A stretch of 64,000 bases of DNA from assembly GCF_027557445.1 (NCBI RefSeq), contig NZ_CP106841.1:1598001-1662000 (forward strand). Direction: 5' to 3'. This DNA comes from Paenalcaligenes faecalis. GTDB lineage: Bacteria; Pseudomonadota; Gammaproteobacteria; Burkholderiales; Burkholderiaceae_B. The notes below the pieces were generated by a model. That model searched no databases and was not told the origin of the DNA. It was given only the letters and a program-made list of their open reading frames with translations. The translations under genes and the position numbers were made by a program. Of the stretch, positions 47,915-57,987 are shown piece by piece; the stretch's first letter is position 1; every line of letters starts with the position of its first letter.

Positions 47915-48631
47915 TTAACGTCCGATGAGGCTGCTGCCCCCATCAATGAGTAATTCTTGTCCGGTTATATAAGACGCCGCATCACTTAAAAAGAATGCAA
48001 CGGCCGCGGCAATTTCATCGGTTTGCGCAAATCGCCCCATTGGGATGCTATGGAGCATTTTCTGCTCACGCTCAGAGCCCTCGGGGCAGTTTTGTCTAAA
48101 CAGCGCCGTTTCAGTCGGACCGGGAGAAATCGCATTTACGGTAATCCCAAATGGGGCTAACTCAAGCGCCCATGTGTTCGTACAGCCTAACAAGGCGCTT
48201 TTCGCTGCGGCATAGCTAGTACGATCATAGGCACCATGCGCGGCACGACTAGCAATATTGATAATACGTCCTTCTTGGCGGGCTTTCATGGAAGGAATAA
48301 AGGTCTGCGCCACCTGAACGGCAGAGCGCACATTCAAGTCAAACACCTGATAGAGCATTTCTAGGTCTACCTCGCCAATTGGCTGAGGCATCACTGAGCC
48401 CACATTATTTACTACGGCATCAACAGGATATTTTTCTCGCAACATGCGCAAGACCTCTTCACTTTCACCTGCATTGGATAAATCACAGGTGTATAAATAA
48501 CCCGGGAAATCAATATCCTGAGTATTGCGAGCTAAACCCACTACATGTGCGCCTAAATCTGCTAAATGCTGGCTAATGGCCCAACCGATACCTTTGGTGG
48601 CTCCGGTGACTAAAACACATTTATTTTTCAT
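47915..48631 (-). CDS. short-chain dehydrogenase/reductase
   Basis: A 238-residue classical SDR. Cofactor motif TGATKGIG, NNVG in place of NNAG, catalytic Ser in NIASRAAHGAYDRTSYAAAKSALL with YxxxK, and SPGPTET after it; the end reads YITGQELLIDGGSSL. A 3-oxoacyl-ACP-reductase-like or sugar/quinone substrate is possible; no specific assignment. Between alr and radA with short gaps, one probable operon. Confidence 0.9.
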   Translation of the reverse strand: MKNKCVLVTGATKGIGWAISQHLADLGAHVVGLARNTQDIDFPGYLYTCDLSNAGESEEVLRMLREKYPVDAVVNNVGSVMPQPIGEVDLEMLYQVFDLNVRSAVQVAQTFIPSMKARQEGRIINIASRAAHGAYDRTSYAAAKSALLGCTNTWALELAPFGITVNAISPGPTETALFRQNCPEGSEREQKMLHSIPMGRFAQTDEIAAAVAFFLSDAASYITGQELLIDGGSSLIGR

Positions 48632-48645
48632 ATTTTTTTACCTTG

Positions 48646-49782
48646 TTATTCTACGACTGTACGCGGTACACGGGCTGCCACAGCACACAGCAACTCATAA
48701 CCGATAGAACCCGCAGCTACTGCTACCTCGTCCACAGAGGGGCCGTTTTGCCCCCACAAGACCACATGTGAGCCAACCTGAGCCTCGGGAATCGAGCTTA
48801 AATCAACCATCAACATATCCATAGATACCCGTCCAACTAATTGAGTACGTTGACCATGGACAACAACGGGAGTTCCACTGGGCGCATGGCGGGGATAGCC
48901 ATCTGCATAGCCACAAGCAACCACCCCTAACCGCATAGGGCTAGGACTAATAAAGCTATGCCCATAGCCCACCCCTTGGTGGGCAGTAATATTACGTACA
49001 CTAATAATCTGGGCCGATAAGGTTTGGGCAGGTTGCAAACCCAGTTCATGGGCTGACACCCCCGCAAATGGAGAAGACCCATACAAACATACACCGGGCC
49101 GTACCCACTGATCATATTGGGCTGTTAAGTGTTGCTGCAAGCTTGCCGTTAACGTACCCGCCGAATTACACACGCTAATTGGGCCAGGCAAATCTGCCGT
49201 ATGTTGATTAAAACATTGTAATTGCTGATACGTAATACTGGGATCATCATCAGCGCGCGCAAAATGAGTCATTTTACCTAACTCACCGATAACCCCCTGC
49301 TGCTGCAACTGTTGTAGTTGTGCAAAGGCATTTACAAACTCATCTGGGGCAAAACCTAAACGATTCATCCCTGTGTTTAATTTAGCCATCACAGAGACAG
49401 GGTGCTGTAATTGACTGGCCATCTGGATAAGCCAATCTATTTGATGTTGACTATGAATGACGGTTGTAATTTTATGCTGATCAATAAGCCGCAAATCTTC
49501 GGCACTAAAAAAACCCTCTAAGAGCATAAGCGGCTTTTCCCAACCTAGGGTCCGGCATTGGATAATTTCTGCCAGATCCAGCATAGCTAAGCCATCAGCC
49601 AGATCAAAACCATTTACAGCAGGCTCTATACCATGACCATAGGCATTGGCCTTGATAACCGCCCACACCTTTGGTGTAGCTCGCTGTAAGGGCTGAGCTT
49701 GCTGTTGCAATGTAGACTGAACCTTTGACAGATTATGCCGCAGGGCAGAGGTGGATATATGTACAGCAATAGGACGGGGCAT
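48646..49782 (-). CDS. alr: alanine racemase
   Basis: A 378-residue PLP enzyme making D-alanine for peptidoglycan. The PLP lysine is in VWAVIKANAYGHG, the catalytic Tyr in GVGYGHSF, and GRVSMDMLMVDLS closes the active-site domain. Length normal. First gene of the alr-SDR-radA-kdkA group; it is divergent from hpnC. Confidence 0.94.
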   Translation of the reverse strand: MPRPIAVHISTSALRHNLSKVQSTLQQQAQPLQRATPKVWAVIKANAYGHGIEPAVNGFDLADGLAMLDLAEIIQCRTLGWEKPLMLLEGFFSAEDLRLIDQHKITTVIHSQHQIDWLIQMASQLQHPVSVMAKLNTGMNRLGFAPDEFVNAFAQLQQLQQQGVIGELGKMTHFARADDDPSITYQQLQCFNQHTADLPGPISVCNSAGTLTASLQQHLTAQYDQWVRPGVCLYGSSPFAGVSAHELGLQPAQTLSAQIISVRNITAHQGVGYGHSFISPSPMRLGVVACGYADGYPRHAPSGTPVVVHGQRTQLVGRVSMDMLMVDLSSIPEAQVGSHVVLWGQNGPSVDEVAVAAGSIGYELLCAVAARVPRTVVE

Positions 49783-49874
49783 ACTACAACCTACGTAATT
49801 TAAAAGACATCAATAATGTATCCATTTAAGCGCATAACAAGATCTTAATGCAATGGTGATTTATACTTGCAACT

Positions 49875-50732
49875 ATGTCTGTAGATCATTATGAAAACTT
49901 CCCTGTAGCCTCGGTATTGCTGCCAAAACACTTACGCGAGCCGATCAAACACATCTATTGGTTCTCTAGAAGCGCTGATGACATTGCCGACGAAGGCGAT
50001 TTTAGTGATCAGTGGCGACTGGATCAGTTACAAGGATATAGAGATGCCTTAGCCCAAATAGAAAACACACAGTTAACATTGGCTGAAAATGATCCGCGCT
50101 GGCCCATTTTTAAGCCTTTGGCTCCCGTTATCCAGCAACATCAACTGCCCATTTCATTATTTCATGATTTGCTAACGGCGTTTGAACAAGATATTACGGT
50201 TAAGCGCTATCAGAACTACCAAGAGCTTCATCAATACTGTTCCTACTCGGCCAACCCAGTCGGTCGTCTTTTATTGCATCTTTATCACGAGCTCCGCCCC
50301 GACAGCCTGCGCATGTCAGACGCTATATGTACGGGTTTGCAATTAACTAACTTCTGGCAAGACGTAGCCATCGACTGGCAAAAAGATCGCGTCTATATTG
50401 CCTTAGATGCCTTACATGAGTTTCATTTGGACGAAAGCTACATAGCGGCAAGATATGCAAGCGCCCCCACAGAGCCTGCTCAAGACGTACAATGGCAACA
50501 ACTGATGCAAAAGCAAGTCAGTTATGCTCGTAGCTTATTACAACAAGGAATGCCTTTGGCAGCACGTCTGCCTGGACGTATTGGTTTAGAGCTACGATTA
50601 ATTGTACTTGGTGGCTTGCGTATCTTAGAGCGCCTAGATCAAGTTCAATATGATGTTTTTACAGCTAGGCCAAAACTAAGAAAAACCGATTGGCTGCTAT
50701 TAGGCAGTCGCCTTTTGACCACGCGATTTTAA
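49875..50732 (+). CDS. hpnC: hydroxysqualene synthase HpnC
   Basis: A 285-residue trans-isoprenyl-diphosphate synthase-like enzyme. The aspartate-rich motifs are YWFSRSADDIADEGDF and LQLTNFWQDVAIDWQKDR. With HpnD it converts farnesyl diphosphate via presqualene diphosphate to hydroxysqualene. Directly ahead of hpnD (12-bp gap) and hpnE. Confidence 0.93.
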   Translation: MSVDHYENFPVASVLLPKHLREPIKHIYWFSRSADDIADEGDFSDQWRLDQLQGYRDALAQIENTQLTLAENDPRWPIFKPLAPVIQQHQLPISLFHDLLTAFEQDITVKRYQNYQELHQYCSYSANPVGRLLLHLYHELRPDSLRMSDAICTGLQLTNFWQDVAIDWQKDRVYIALDALHEFHLDESYIAARYASAPTEPAQDVQWQQLMQKQVSYARSLLQQGMPLAARLPGRIGLELRLIVLGGLRILERLDQVQYDVFTARPKLRKTDWLLLGSRLLTTRF

Positions 50733-50744
50733 TTATAGAGAACC

Positions 50745-51614
50745 ATGAGTCCAGACGAATACTGCCAAAACAAGGCAGCCCAAAGCGGCTCCAGCTTTTA
50801 TTATGCATTTTTGTTTTTGCCTCCAGAGCGTCGCAAAGCCATTACTGCCCTATATGCTTTTTGTCGCGAAGTCGATGATGTTGTAGACGAAACCCTAGAA
50901 TCCTCTGTGGCACGCATGAAACTGGTTTGGTGGCGCGAACAAGTCAATGCGCTTTACACGAACCCAAAACAAGCCACACACCCTGTCATGTTGGCGTTAG
51001 CTCCCCACATTCATACTTATGATTTAAAAATGGGTGAAATGCTGGCCGTGATTGATGGCATGGAAATGGACTTAGAAGAAGTCCGCTACCAAACATGGGA
51101 CCAACTGAAAAAATACTGTTGGCATGTGGCGAGTGTAGTCGGGATTTTATCAGCCAAAATTTTTGGTCAAACCACAGAGAAAACCAGTGACTATGCGACA
51201 AAGCTAGGTCTTGCTTTTCAGCTGACCAATATTATTCGCGATGTGGGCGATGATGCGCGTCGAGGTCGAATTTATCTGCCCATGGAAGACTTAGCCACCT
51301 TTAATGTTAAGCCTGCGGAAATTTTAGATGCACAGCACAGCGATCGTTTTGAGGCATTAATGCGCTTTCAAACAGAGCGCGCTTATGCGCTTTATAAAGA
51401 TGCAGCAATCGCCTTACCCGAGCAAGACAGACGCGCACAACGACCCGGCCTATTGATGGCAGCTATTTACTTTGCCTTACTTGAGGAAATTGCCCGCGAC
51501 AAGTGGGAAGTCCTTGATAAGCGCATTTCCCTAACCCCTATCCGCAAGTTTTGGCTGGCTTGGAAAACGTGGGTTAGTGGCGGAAAAAGACTCATTAATC
51601 GTTTAAGTCGATGA
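50745..51614 (+). CDS. hpnD: presqualene diphosphate synthase HpnD
   Basis: A 289-residue squalene/phytoene synthase-family enzyme: AFCREVDDVVDETL and LGLAFQLTNIIRDVGDDARRGRIYLPMEDL carry the two aspartate motifs that bind Mg-diphosphate. It makes presqualene diphosphate from two farnesyl diphosphates. Overlaps hpnE by 4 bp (ATGA). Confidence 0.93.
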   Translation: MSPDEYCQNKAAQSGSSFYYAFLFLPPERRKAITALYAFCREVDDVVDETLESSVARMKLVWWREQVNALYTNPKQATHPVMLALAPHIHTYDLKMGEMLAVIDGMEMDLEEVRYQTWDQLKKYCWHVASVVGILSAKIFGQTTEKTSDYATKLGLAFQLTNIIRDVGDDARRGRIYLPMEDLATFNVKPAEILDAQHSDRFEALMRFQTERAYALYKDAAIALPEQDRRAQRPGLLMAAIYFALLEEIARDKWEVLDKRISLTPIRKFWLAWKTWVSGGKRLINRLSR

Positions 51615-52915
51615 AAGCAGCAGTCATTGGTGCTGGGTGGGCTGGGGCCGCTGCCGCCTACCAGCTACATAAAAAAGGGATTAACACGACCGTGTTTGAG
51701 GCCTCTCACACCATCGGAGGTAGAGCCCGCAAGCACAGTTCTAAAACCTTGCAGCAAGTAGTAGATAATGGTCAACATTTATTGTTAGGTGCCTATTCAT
51801 CAACCTTAGCTCTGATGCAGGAGTTACAGATTGATCTGGATCGCTCCTTTTATCGCTTTGACCTAGATATACAAAGTGCAGATGAAAGCTTTAGATTTAA
51901 GACAGCCCCCTTGCCTGCCCCTTTCCACTTACTAGGCCCCTTATTATTCGCTAAAGGCACACGTTTTTCTGAGCGTCTAGCTCTAATCGGTCTACAAAGT
52001 TATTTGCGTAAAAACCATTGGAAAGTTCCCTCTGGCATGACCGTTTTAGCGCTGTTACAGCATACTAAACAGCCTGAGGTGTTAATCAAGAAGCTGTGGC
52101 ATCCTTTATGTATTGCAGCACTAAACACCCCTATCGATCAGGCATGCGCACAGTTATTTTCTCATGTTTTACGAGATAGTTTAGGTGGCAGCCGTGGTGA
52201 TACACAAATGCTTATCCCTTTGCAAAACATGACTGAGCTTTGGGCTGATCGTGCCCTACGCCATGCTGACGTACGACTGGGTAGAGCGGTTCGCAGCCTG
52301 ATTCAAGTCTCAAGCGGTTATGAGCTCAATGGTGAGCATTTTGACGCTGTCATTATTGCCACCAATACACCATCCGCCATTCGGTTAATGCAACCCCTTG
52401 TAAGCGATCGACAACAACGGGAGTTTGTGTGTGCATTATCCCAGATAAGCTTTAACCCCATTGCCACGCTTTACTTACAACCTGAGTCTGCTTGGGAAAA
52501 TCCGTACCCCATGCTGATGTTAGATGAGGACACCCAAGGCTTAGCTGCAGGTCAATGGGTATTTAATCACGCCGCCATGCCTGGTAGCGCACTACAAAAC
52601 ATCATTGCTGTCACGATCAGCTATGCAAATCGTCTGCTGGATTACGACAAAAAGGCAATCGAGAGTGCCATTATTAAGCAAATAAATGCACAAAGTCAGG
52701 TCGCACTACCCCCACTACTAAGCAGTGAACTTATTACAGAAAAACGCGCTACTTTTGTAGCAAGTCCATGTTTAGTACGTCCTGATCTTCATACGCCTTG
52801 GCCTACGCTCTTTTTAGCCGGTGACTGGATAGCGAATGACTATCCCGCGGTGCTAGAGGGAGCAGTACGTAGTGGTTTAGCAGCCGCCAATGCACTCTAT
52901 TCATCGCTCTATTAA
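51611..52915 (+). CDS. hpnE: hydroxysqualene dehydroxylase HpnE
   Basis: A 434-residue FAD-dependent amine-oxidase-like protein; the Rossmann motif is VIGAGWAGAAAAYQLHKKGINTTVFEA and the second FAD-binding segment is FLAGDWIANDYPAVLEGAVRSGLAAA. It reduces hydroxysqualene to squalene. Completes hpnCDE. Squalene-hopene cyclase (shc) is not in this window, so the fate of squalene (hopanoids or otherwise) is not shown here. Confidence 0.92.
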   Translation: MKAAVIGAGWAGAAAAYQLHKKGINTTVFEASHTIGGRARKHSSKTLQQVVDNGQHLLLGAYSSTLALMQELQIDLDRSFYRFDLDIQSADESFRFKTAPLPAPFHLLGPLLFAKGTRFSERLALIGLQSYLRKNHWKVPSGMTVLALLQHTKQPEVLIKKLWHPLCIAALNTPIDQACAQLFSHVLRDSLGGSRGDTQMLIPLQNMTELWADRALRHADVRLGRAVRSLIQVSSGYELNGEHFDAVIIATNTPSAIRLMQPLVSDRQQREFVCALSQISFNPIATLYLQPESAWENPYPMLMLDEDTQGLAAGQWVFNHAAMPGSALQNIIAVTISYANRLLDYDKKAIESAIIKQINAQSQVALPPLLSSELITEKRATFVASPCLVRPDLHTPWPTLFLAGDWIANDYPAVLEGAVRSGLAAANALYSSLY

Positions 52916-52927
52916 CAGCATGAATAA

Positions 52928-52958
52928 AAAACCCCGACACTAACAAGGTCGGGGTTTT
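52928..52958. terminator. bidirectional terminator
   Basis: AAAACCCCGAC / GTCGGGGTTTT with a 9-nt loop, between the convergent hpnE and thrC genes. Confidence 0.88.
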
Positions 52959-52982
52959 GTTGCTCAAATCAGCGGTTTTGAT

Positions 52983-54386
52983 TTACGCATTGGACTCCAT
53001 GTATGCGCGGACTTGCGCTACATCTGCATCCATTTCTACAACTCGTTGTGGCAAATCATTTAAATGCTGCAGGTGCTCAGGCACAGGAGCAGGCTGACCA
53101 ATGGCCTCCTCGATGGTTTCAGAGAACTTAGCCGGTAACGCTGTCTCTAAGACCAACATAGGAATACCTGGCTGTACAAAATCACGAGCTACTTTAACGC
53201 CATCTGCCGTATGTGGATCAATCAATACGCCAGTCTCTTTGTAGACCTCCGCAATCGTTGACACACGATTTGCATGCGCGCTTTGCCCTGCTACAAACCC
53301 ATAGTCCACTTCGAAAAATGGTTTCATATCACTTAGATCAAAGTAGCCTTGAGTCGCTAACTGATCCCACAGCGCGTTGAGCTTAACGGAGTCACGCCCA
53401 ACCAAATCAAACACAAAACGCTCGAAGTTAGAGGCCCGTGAAATATCCATAGAAGGGCTTGAGGTCGCGTAAGTGTTTTCTGAACTACGGGGGCGATAAA
53501 CCCCTGTACGGAAAAACTCCTCTAGCACATTATTTTCATTCGTCGCCAATACTAAACGAGCAATAGGCAACCCCATTTGTCGCGCAATATGTCCGGCTAA
53601 AATATTACCGAAATTGCCGGACGGTACAGCAAAAGACACGGTCTGCTCAGCGGCTGTAGTGGCTCGCAACCAACCCCAGAAGTAATACACAACCTGAGCA
53701 GCAATACGCGCCCAGTTAATAGAGTTGACCGCACCTAAGCTCATGGACTGTTTAAAATCCAAGTCCCCAGCCAGTTGCTTTACAATGTCTTGGCAATCAT
53801 CAAATACCCCTTTCACCGACAGGTTATGGATATTTTCATCTTGCAACGAATACATTTGAGCGCGCTGAAATGCACTCATGCGTCCATAAGGGGACAACAT
53901 AAATACATTCACACGACGTTTACCACGTAATGCATACTCAGCTGCAGAGCCGGTATCACCAGAGGTCGCGCCTAAAATATTGATACGGCTATCACGCTTT
54001 TCAAGTACGTATTCAAAGACCTGACCCAAAAACTGCATGGCCATGTCTTTAAAAGCCAAAGTTGGGCCTTGAGATAGCCCTAACAGCGCCATATCGCCTT
54101 GCAGCGCTTTGACCGGAACCATACTATCGCCCACGAATAACTCTGGATTGTAAGCAGCCTGAGTTAATGCTCGTAAGTCCTCAGCAGGAATATCATCAAT
54201 AAATAACGATAAAATCTCAAAGGCAAGCTCATCGTAAGACAAGGCTCTCCATTGCTCTAGTTTCTCTGCCGTAATGTGTGGGTAGCTTTGAGGAATAGCC
54301 AGCCCACCATCTGGGGCTAAGCCCTCAAGCAAAATATCACTAAAGGATTGTGGCTCCATACCGCCACGAGTAGAAATGTATTTCAT
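52983..54386 (-). CDS. thrC: threonine synthase
   Basis: A 467-residue PLP enzyme, last step of threonine synthesis from homoserine phosphate. It opens with MKYISTRGG, has the PLP lysine in TLAFKDMAMQFLGQVF, the phosphate-binding GATSGDTGSAAEYAL and VPSGNFGNI. Overlaps hom by one base, so the two are translationally coupled. Homoserine kinase is not present in this window. Confidence 0.95.
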   Translation of the reverse strand: MKYISTRGGMEPQSFSDILLEGLAPDGGLAIPQSYPHITAEKLEQWRALSYDELAFEILSLFIDDIPAEDLRALTQAAYNPELFVGDSMVPVKALQGDMALLGLSQGPTLAFKDMAMQFLGQVFEYVLEKRDSRINILGATSGDTGSAAEYALRGKRRVNVFMLSPYGRMSAFQRAQMYSLQDENIHNLSVKGVFDDCQDIVKQLAGDLDFKQSMSLGAVNSINWARIAAQVVYYFWGWLRATTAAEQTVSFAVPSGNFGNILAGHIARQMGLPIARLVLATNENNVLEEFFRTGVYRPRSSENTYATSSPSMDISRASNFERFVFDLVGRDSVKLNALWDQLATQGYFDLSDMKPFFEVDYGFVAGQSAHANRVSTIAEVYKETGVLIDPHTADGVKVARDFVQPGIPMLVLETALPAKFSETIEEAIGQPAPVPEHLQHLNDLPQRVVEMDADVAQVRAYMESNA

Positions 54387-55687
54387 TACAGCTCCTCTAC
54401 GCGCAAGCGTGTTACAGGGGAACGCACAAAATCCAAAGACTGAATATGAACAATCGCGGCCTCAATGTCACCCTCTCTTGCCTCGTGGGTCAAGAAAATG
54501 ATATCGGTTTCATCATTGACGGCAGGCTCTTGGAACATAGATCCAATCGAAATATTACTTTCGGCCAAGATGCGGGAAATATCAGCCAACACCCCAGGGC
54601 GGTCCTCTACACGTAAACGTAAGTAATAAGAGGACTGCACATCAGCCATTGCCAAGACCGGTGTATCAGCCATCGCGTCTTGTTGGAAAGCCAAATACGG
54701 CACACGATGACCGTGATCTGCAGTAAGCAAGCGCGCCACATCAACCAAGTCTGCCACTACAGCAGAGGCCGTTGGTAACTCGCCCGCACCTGCACCATAG
54801 TAAACCGTAGAGCCAACCGCATCCCCATGAACCATCACTGCATTCATAGCACCTTGTACATTGGCTAGCATACTGGAGGAAGGGACTAGAGTAGGATGCA
54901 CTCGTAGCTCAATTCCGTTTTCACGGGCACGAGTAATCCCAAGCAATTTAACGGTATAGCCTAAGCGTTCGGCATGAGCAATATCCTCTGCGGCTAGGGT
55001 CGTAATTCCCTCGATATGCGCTTTGGAAAACTGCACTGGAATACCAAATGCCAAGGAAGACAGTAGGCTAAGTTTATGCGCTGCGTCCACGCCTTCGATA
55101 TCAAAGGTAGGGTCTGCCTCGGCATAGCCTAGGCGCTGGGCATCGGCCAATGCCTCTGCAAAAGACAAACCACGACTACGCATCTCGGACAAGATGAAGT
55201 TAGTTGTGCCGTTAATAATGCCTGCTACCCACTGAATACGATTAGCCGTTAAGCCTTCGCGCATGGCTTTAATGATGGGAATACCACCTGCCACAGCAGC
55301 CTCAAAGGCTACCATCACATTCTTTTCTTGGGCCGCTGCAAAAATGGCATTACCGTGAGTCGCTAATAGTGCTTTATTCGCTGTCACTACGTGCTTGCCC
55401 TGTGCAATTGCCTCCATGACCCAGTCTTTGGCTAAGGTATCACCACCAACCAGTTCAACGACTACATCAATATTAGGGTTACGCACGATATCCATACCGT
55501 CTGTCGTAACCTGCACATCATTACCGACTAATGCCTTAGCCTTTTCCACGTCACGTACAGCGGCTGCTACCACCTCAATGCGACGGCCCGCACGGCGTGC
55601 GATTTCATCTGCATTTTGATTAAGCACTTTCCAAGTGCCGCCACCGACCACACCCAAACCTAACAAACCTACTTTGATTGGACTCAT
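54386..55687 (-). CDS. hom: homoserine dehydrogenase
   Basis: A 433-residue enzyme: NAD(P)-binding [16 protein letters not shown], the catalytic core [23 protein letters not shown] and [19 protein letters not shown], and a C-terminal ACT domain (about 350-433) that gives threonine feedback control. Overlaps the aminotransferase gene by 4 bp. Confidence 0.95.
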   Translation of the reverse strand: MSPIKVGLLGLGVVGGGTWKVLNQNADEIARRAGRRIEVVAAAVRDVEKAKALVGNDVQVTTDGMDIVRNPNIDVVVELVGGDTLAKDWVMEAIAQGKHVVTANKALLATHGNAIFAAAQEKNVMVAFEAAVAGGIPIIKAMREGLTANRIQWVAGIINGTTNFILSEMRSRGLSFAEALADAQRLGYAEADPTFDIEGVDAAHKLSLLSSLAFGIPVQFSKAHIEGITTLAAEDIAHAERLGYTVKLLGITRARENGIELRVHPTLVPSSSMLANVQGAMNAVMVHGDAVGSTVYYGAGAGELPTASAVVADLVDVARLLTADHGHRVPYLAFQQDAMADTPVLAMADVQSSYYLRLRVEDRPGVLADISRILAESNISIGSMFQEPAVNDETDIIFLTHEAREGDIEAAIVHIQSLDFVRSPVTRLRVEEL

Positions 55688-56871
55688 TTAAGCAACCCGT
55701 CCTTTCGGAACATATCTTTAATGCCGCGTACTGCTTGACGAGTACGCTGCTCGTTTTCAATTAGCGCAAAGCGCACGTAATCATCGCCATACTCACCAAA
55801 GCCAATGCCGGGAGAAACAGCAACCTTTGCGTCTTTTAGTAGACGTTTAGAGAACTCTAACGAGCCCTCTTTTATGTAATGATCTGGAATTTTGGCCCAA
55901 ATGTACATGGACGCTTTTGGCACATCCACATTCCAACCAATTTCTTGTAGGCCTTTAGCCAATACATCACGACGACGCTTATAGCTTTCGGTAATCTCAG
56001 CCACACAGTCTTGTGGACCATCCAGAGCGGCAATAGCGGCAACCTGAATAGGAGTAAATGTACCGTAATCGTGATAGCTTTTAATGCGAGCCAACGCATG
56101 AACTAATTTTTCATTACCCACCATAAAGCCAATACGCCAGCCTGCCATATTGTAGCTTTTACTCATGGTAAAGAACTCAACAGCGACGTCACGTGCACCC
56201 TCAACCTGCATGATAGAAGGGGCTACATAACCATCAAAAGTAATGTCAGCATAAGCCAAGTCATGCACAACCAAAATATTATGCTCTTTGGCTAAAGCCA
56301 CAATGCGCTCAAAAAAATCCAACTCTACGCACTGAGCTGTTGGGTTACTAGGGAACCCTAAGATCATCATTTTTGGTTTAGGAATGGCTTCTTTAACGGC
56401 TCTTTCGATTTCCTCAAAGAAATCAATACCCGGAATCATCGGTACAGAGCGAATATTTGCCCCTGCAATTACCGCGCCATAAATATGGATAGGGTAACTC
56501 GGATTAGGAACAAGCACCGTATCACCACGGTCGAGCGTGGCTAACATTAAATGGGCTAGACCTTCTTTGGAGCCAATTGTAACAATAGCCTCCGTTTCAG
56601 GGTCTAGTTTGACCTGATAGCGACGATCGTACCAATCCACAATCGCTTTACGTAAACGAGGAATACCGCGTGACACTGAGTAACCATGTGTATCAGGACG
56701 ACTTGAAGCCTCTACGAGTTTATCTACAATATGTTGTGGAGTGGGGCCATCAGGATTACCCATCGACATATCAATAATGTCTTCGCCGCGACGACGCGCC
56801 GCCATTTTGAGTTCGCCCGTAATGTTAAAAACGTAAGGAGGCAAACGATCTATGCGAGGAAAGCTACTCAT
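55684..56871 (-). CDS. alaC: alanine/valine-type aminotransferase (AlaC-like)
   Basis: A 395-residue class-I PLP aminotransferase. It has [12 protein letters not shown], the PLP lysine in [18 protein letters not shown], and [22 protein letters not shown] near the end. The alaC-hom-thrC order is common in betaproteobacteria. AlaC type is inferred from context and pattern. The start [15 protein letters not shown] at 56871 fits the family better than the opening at 56901. Confidence 0.88.
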   Translation of the reverse strand: MSSFPRIDRLPPYVFNITGELKMAARRRGEDIIDMSMGNPDGPTPQHIVDKLVEASSRPDTHGYSVSRGIPRLRKAIVDWYDRRYQVKLDPETEAIVTIGSKEGLAHLMLATLDRGDTVLVPNPSYPIHIYGAVIAGANIRSVPMIPGIDFFEEIERAVKEAIPKPKMMILGFPSNPTAQCVELDFFERIVALAKEHNILVVHDLAYADITFDGYVAPSIMQVEGARDVAVEFFTMSKSYNMAGWRIGFMVGNEKLVHALARIKSYHDYGTFTPIQVAAIAALDGPQDCVAEITESYKRRRDVLAKGLQEIGWNVDVPKASMYIWAKIPDHYIKEGSLEFSKRLLKDAKVAVSPGIGFGEYGDDYVRFALIENEQRTRQAVRGIKDMFRKDGLLK

Positions 56872-57008
56872 GGGAGTCCTTAGATGTGCAAAAGTGAACA
56901 AAAGTCCGAATCAACTAGTTTAATGGAATATAGGCAAAGTAGAAAATCCACACAGCGAAAAGACGACGCTTTGCGTTATGATTGATATATCTACTGTGGA
57001 GATTTATT

Positions 57009-57443
57009 GTGCAACTGCAAAAAGACACTAACCCTGCACTCAATACCGTGACCGCCTATGGTGATGATTATATTGAAATCAATAAGACACGCCATCACCA
57101 ATCGATTTATTTTATGGCCGAAGGCCCTGTTAATGACTTGAACATACAGAAGTCTTCTGATTTTACTACAGAGCTGCTGCAAAATATCACTGGCGTACGT
57201 CCCGCACAAAAAGACCCAATGGCTTTTTTAGATGGGACACCTAACCGTCTGGAAAACACAGAAAATATTGAGGTGCTATTAATTGGCACTGGACGTCAAC
57301 AACAGTTTTTACACCCTGCGATTACCAGCTCGTTGCTTAGCCTACGCATTGGTGTGGAGATTATGGACACACAAGCCGCTGCCCGCACCTACAACATTTT
57401 AATGTCCGAGGGCAGGCGTGTTGTTGCCGCCCTGATTCTTTAA
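57009..57443 (+). CDS. Mth938-like domain protein (DUF498)
   Basis: A 144-residue protein of the Mth938/DUF498 fold; conserved are VTAYGDDYIEINKTRHHQSI, NIEVLLIGTGRQQQFLHP and GVEIMDTQAAARTYNILMSEGRRVVAALIL. Function is unknown; related proteins are linked to respiratory complex I assembly in eukaryotes. The frame opens at a TTG (56982), but a GTG at 57009 is preceded by GGAGA with a 6-nt gap, so I start there. First gene of the bcp-phoH-pdxA run. Confidence 0.87.
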   Translation: MQLQKDTNPALNTVTAYGDDYIEINKTRHHQSIYFMAEGPVNDLNIQKSSDFTTELLQNITGVRPAQKDPMAFLDGTPNRLENTENIEVLLIGTGRQQQFLHPAITSSLLSLRIGVEIMDTQAAARTYNILMSEGRRVVAALIL

Positions 57444-57468
57444 CCCTTTTCACAACACAAGGATTATC

Positions 57469-57933
57469 ATGTCCAACGTTACCGTCGGCCAAGCCATTCC
57501 CGCATTTACTGCCCAAAGCACTCAAGGCGAGATCAGCACCCAATCTCTAGCTGGACACGCCTATGTGTTGTACTTTTATCCCCGAGACAACACCCCCGGC
57601 TGCACCACTCAAGCACAAAACTTTCGTGACTTGATAGACGAATTTACCGCTATCGGAGTCAAAGTTATAGGTGTATCCCGAGACAGCATGGCCTCTCATG
57701 AGCGCTTTATTACTAAACAAGATCTCCCCTTTGCTCTAATTAGTGATCCAGAGGAATCCCTATGCGAACTCTTTGGTGTCATGAAACTGAAAAACATGTA
57801 CGGTAAACAGGTACGTGGCATTGAACGTAGCAGTTTCTTAGTCAACGCCGATGGCGTTCTTACACAAGAGTGGCGCGGCTTGCGCGTACCAGGTCATGTT
57901 GACCAGGTACTTGAGGCAGCTCGCGCCCTATAA
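57469..57933 (+). CDS. bcp: thioredoxin-dependent peroxiredoxin (Bcp/PrxQ)
   Basis: A 154-residue peroxiredoxin: VLYFYPRDNTPGCTTQAQNFRDL carries the peroxidatic Cys (PGCT). Bcp usually has a second Cys five residues on (in E. coli TPGCTVQACG); here that position is Gln (CTTQAQ), so it lacks that resolving partner and probably acts as a 1-Cys enzyme or uses Cys in SLCELFGVM. It reduces hydroperoxides using thioredoxin. 25 bp after the Mth938-like gene. Confidence 0.9.
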   Translation: MSNVTVGQAIPAFTAQSTQGEISTQSLAGHAYVLYFYPRDNTPGCTTQAQNFRDLIDEFTAIGVKVIGVSRDSMASHERFITKQDLPFALISDPEESLCELFGVMKLKNMYGKQVRGIERSSFLVNADGVLTQEWRGLRVPGHVDQVLEAARAL

Positions 57934-57987
57934 TTTTTTGCGCTGCTCATGAATTGCCTTCGAGCAGCGCTCTTACGGAGCACTTTT

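Noticed and set aside
47908-47946. N-terminal extension of RadA
   Set aside because: It overlaps the SDR gene; the family begins at the zinc finger, close to the inner Met.
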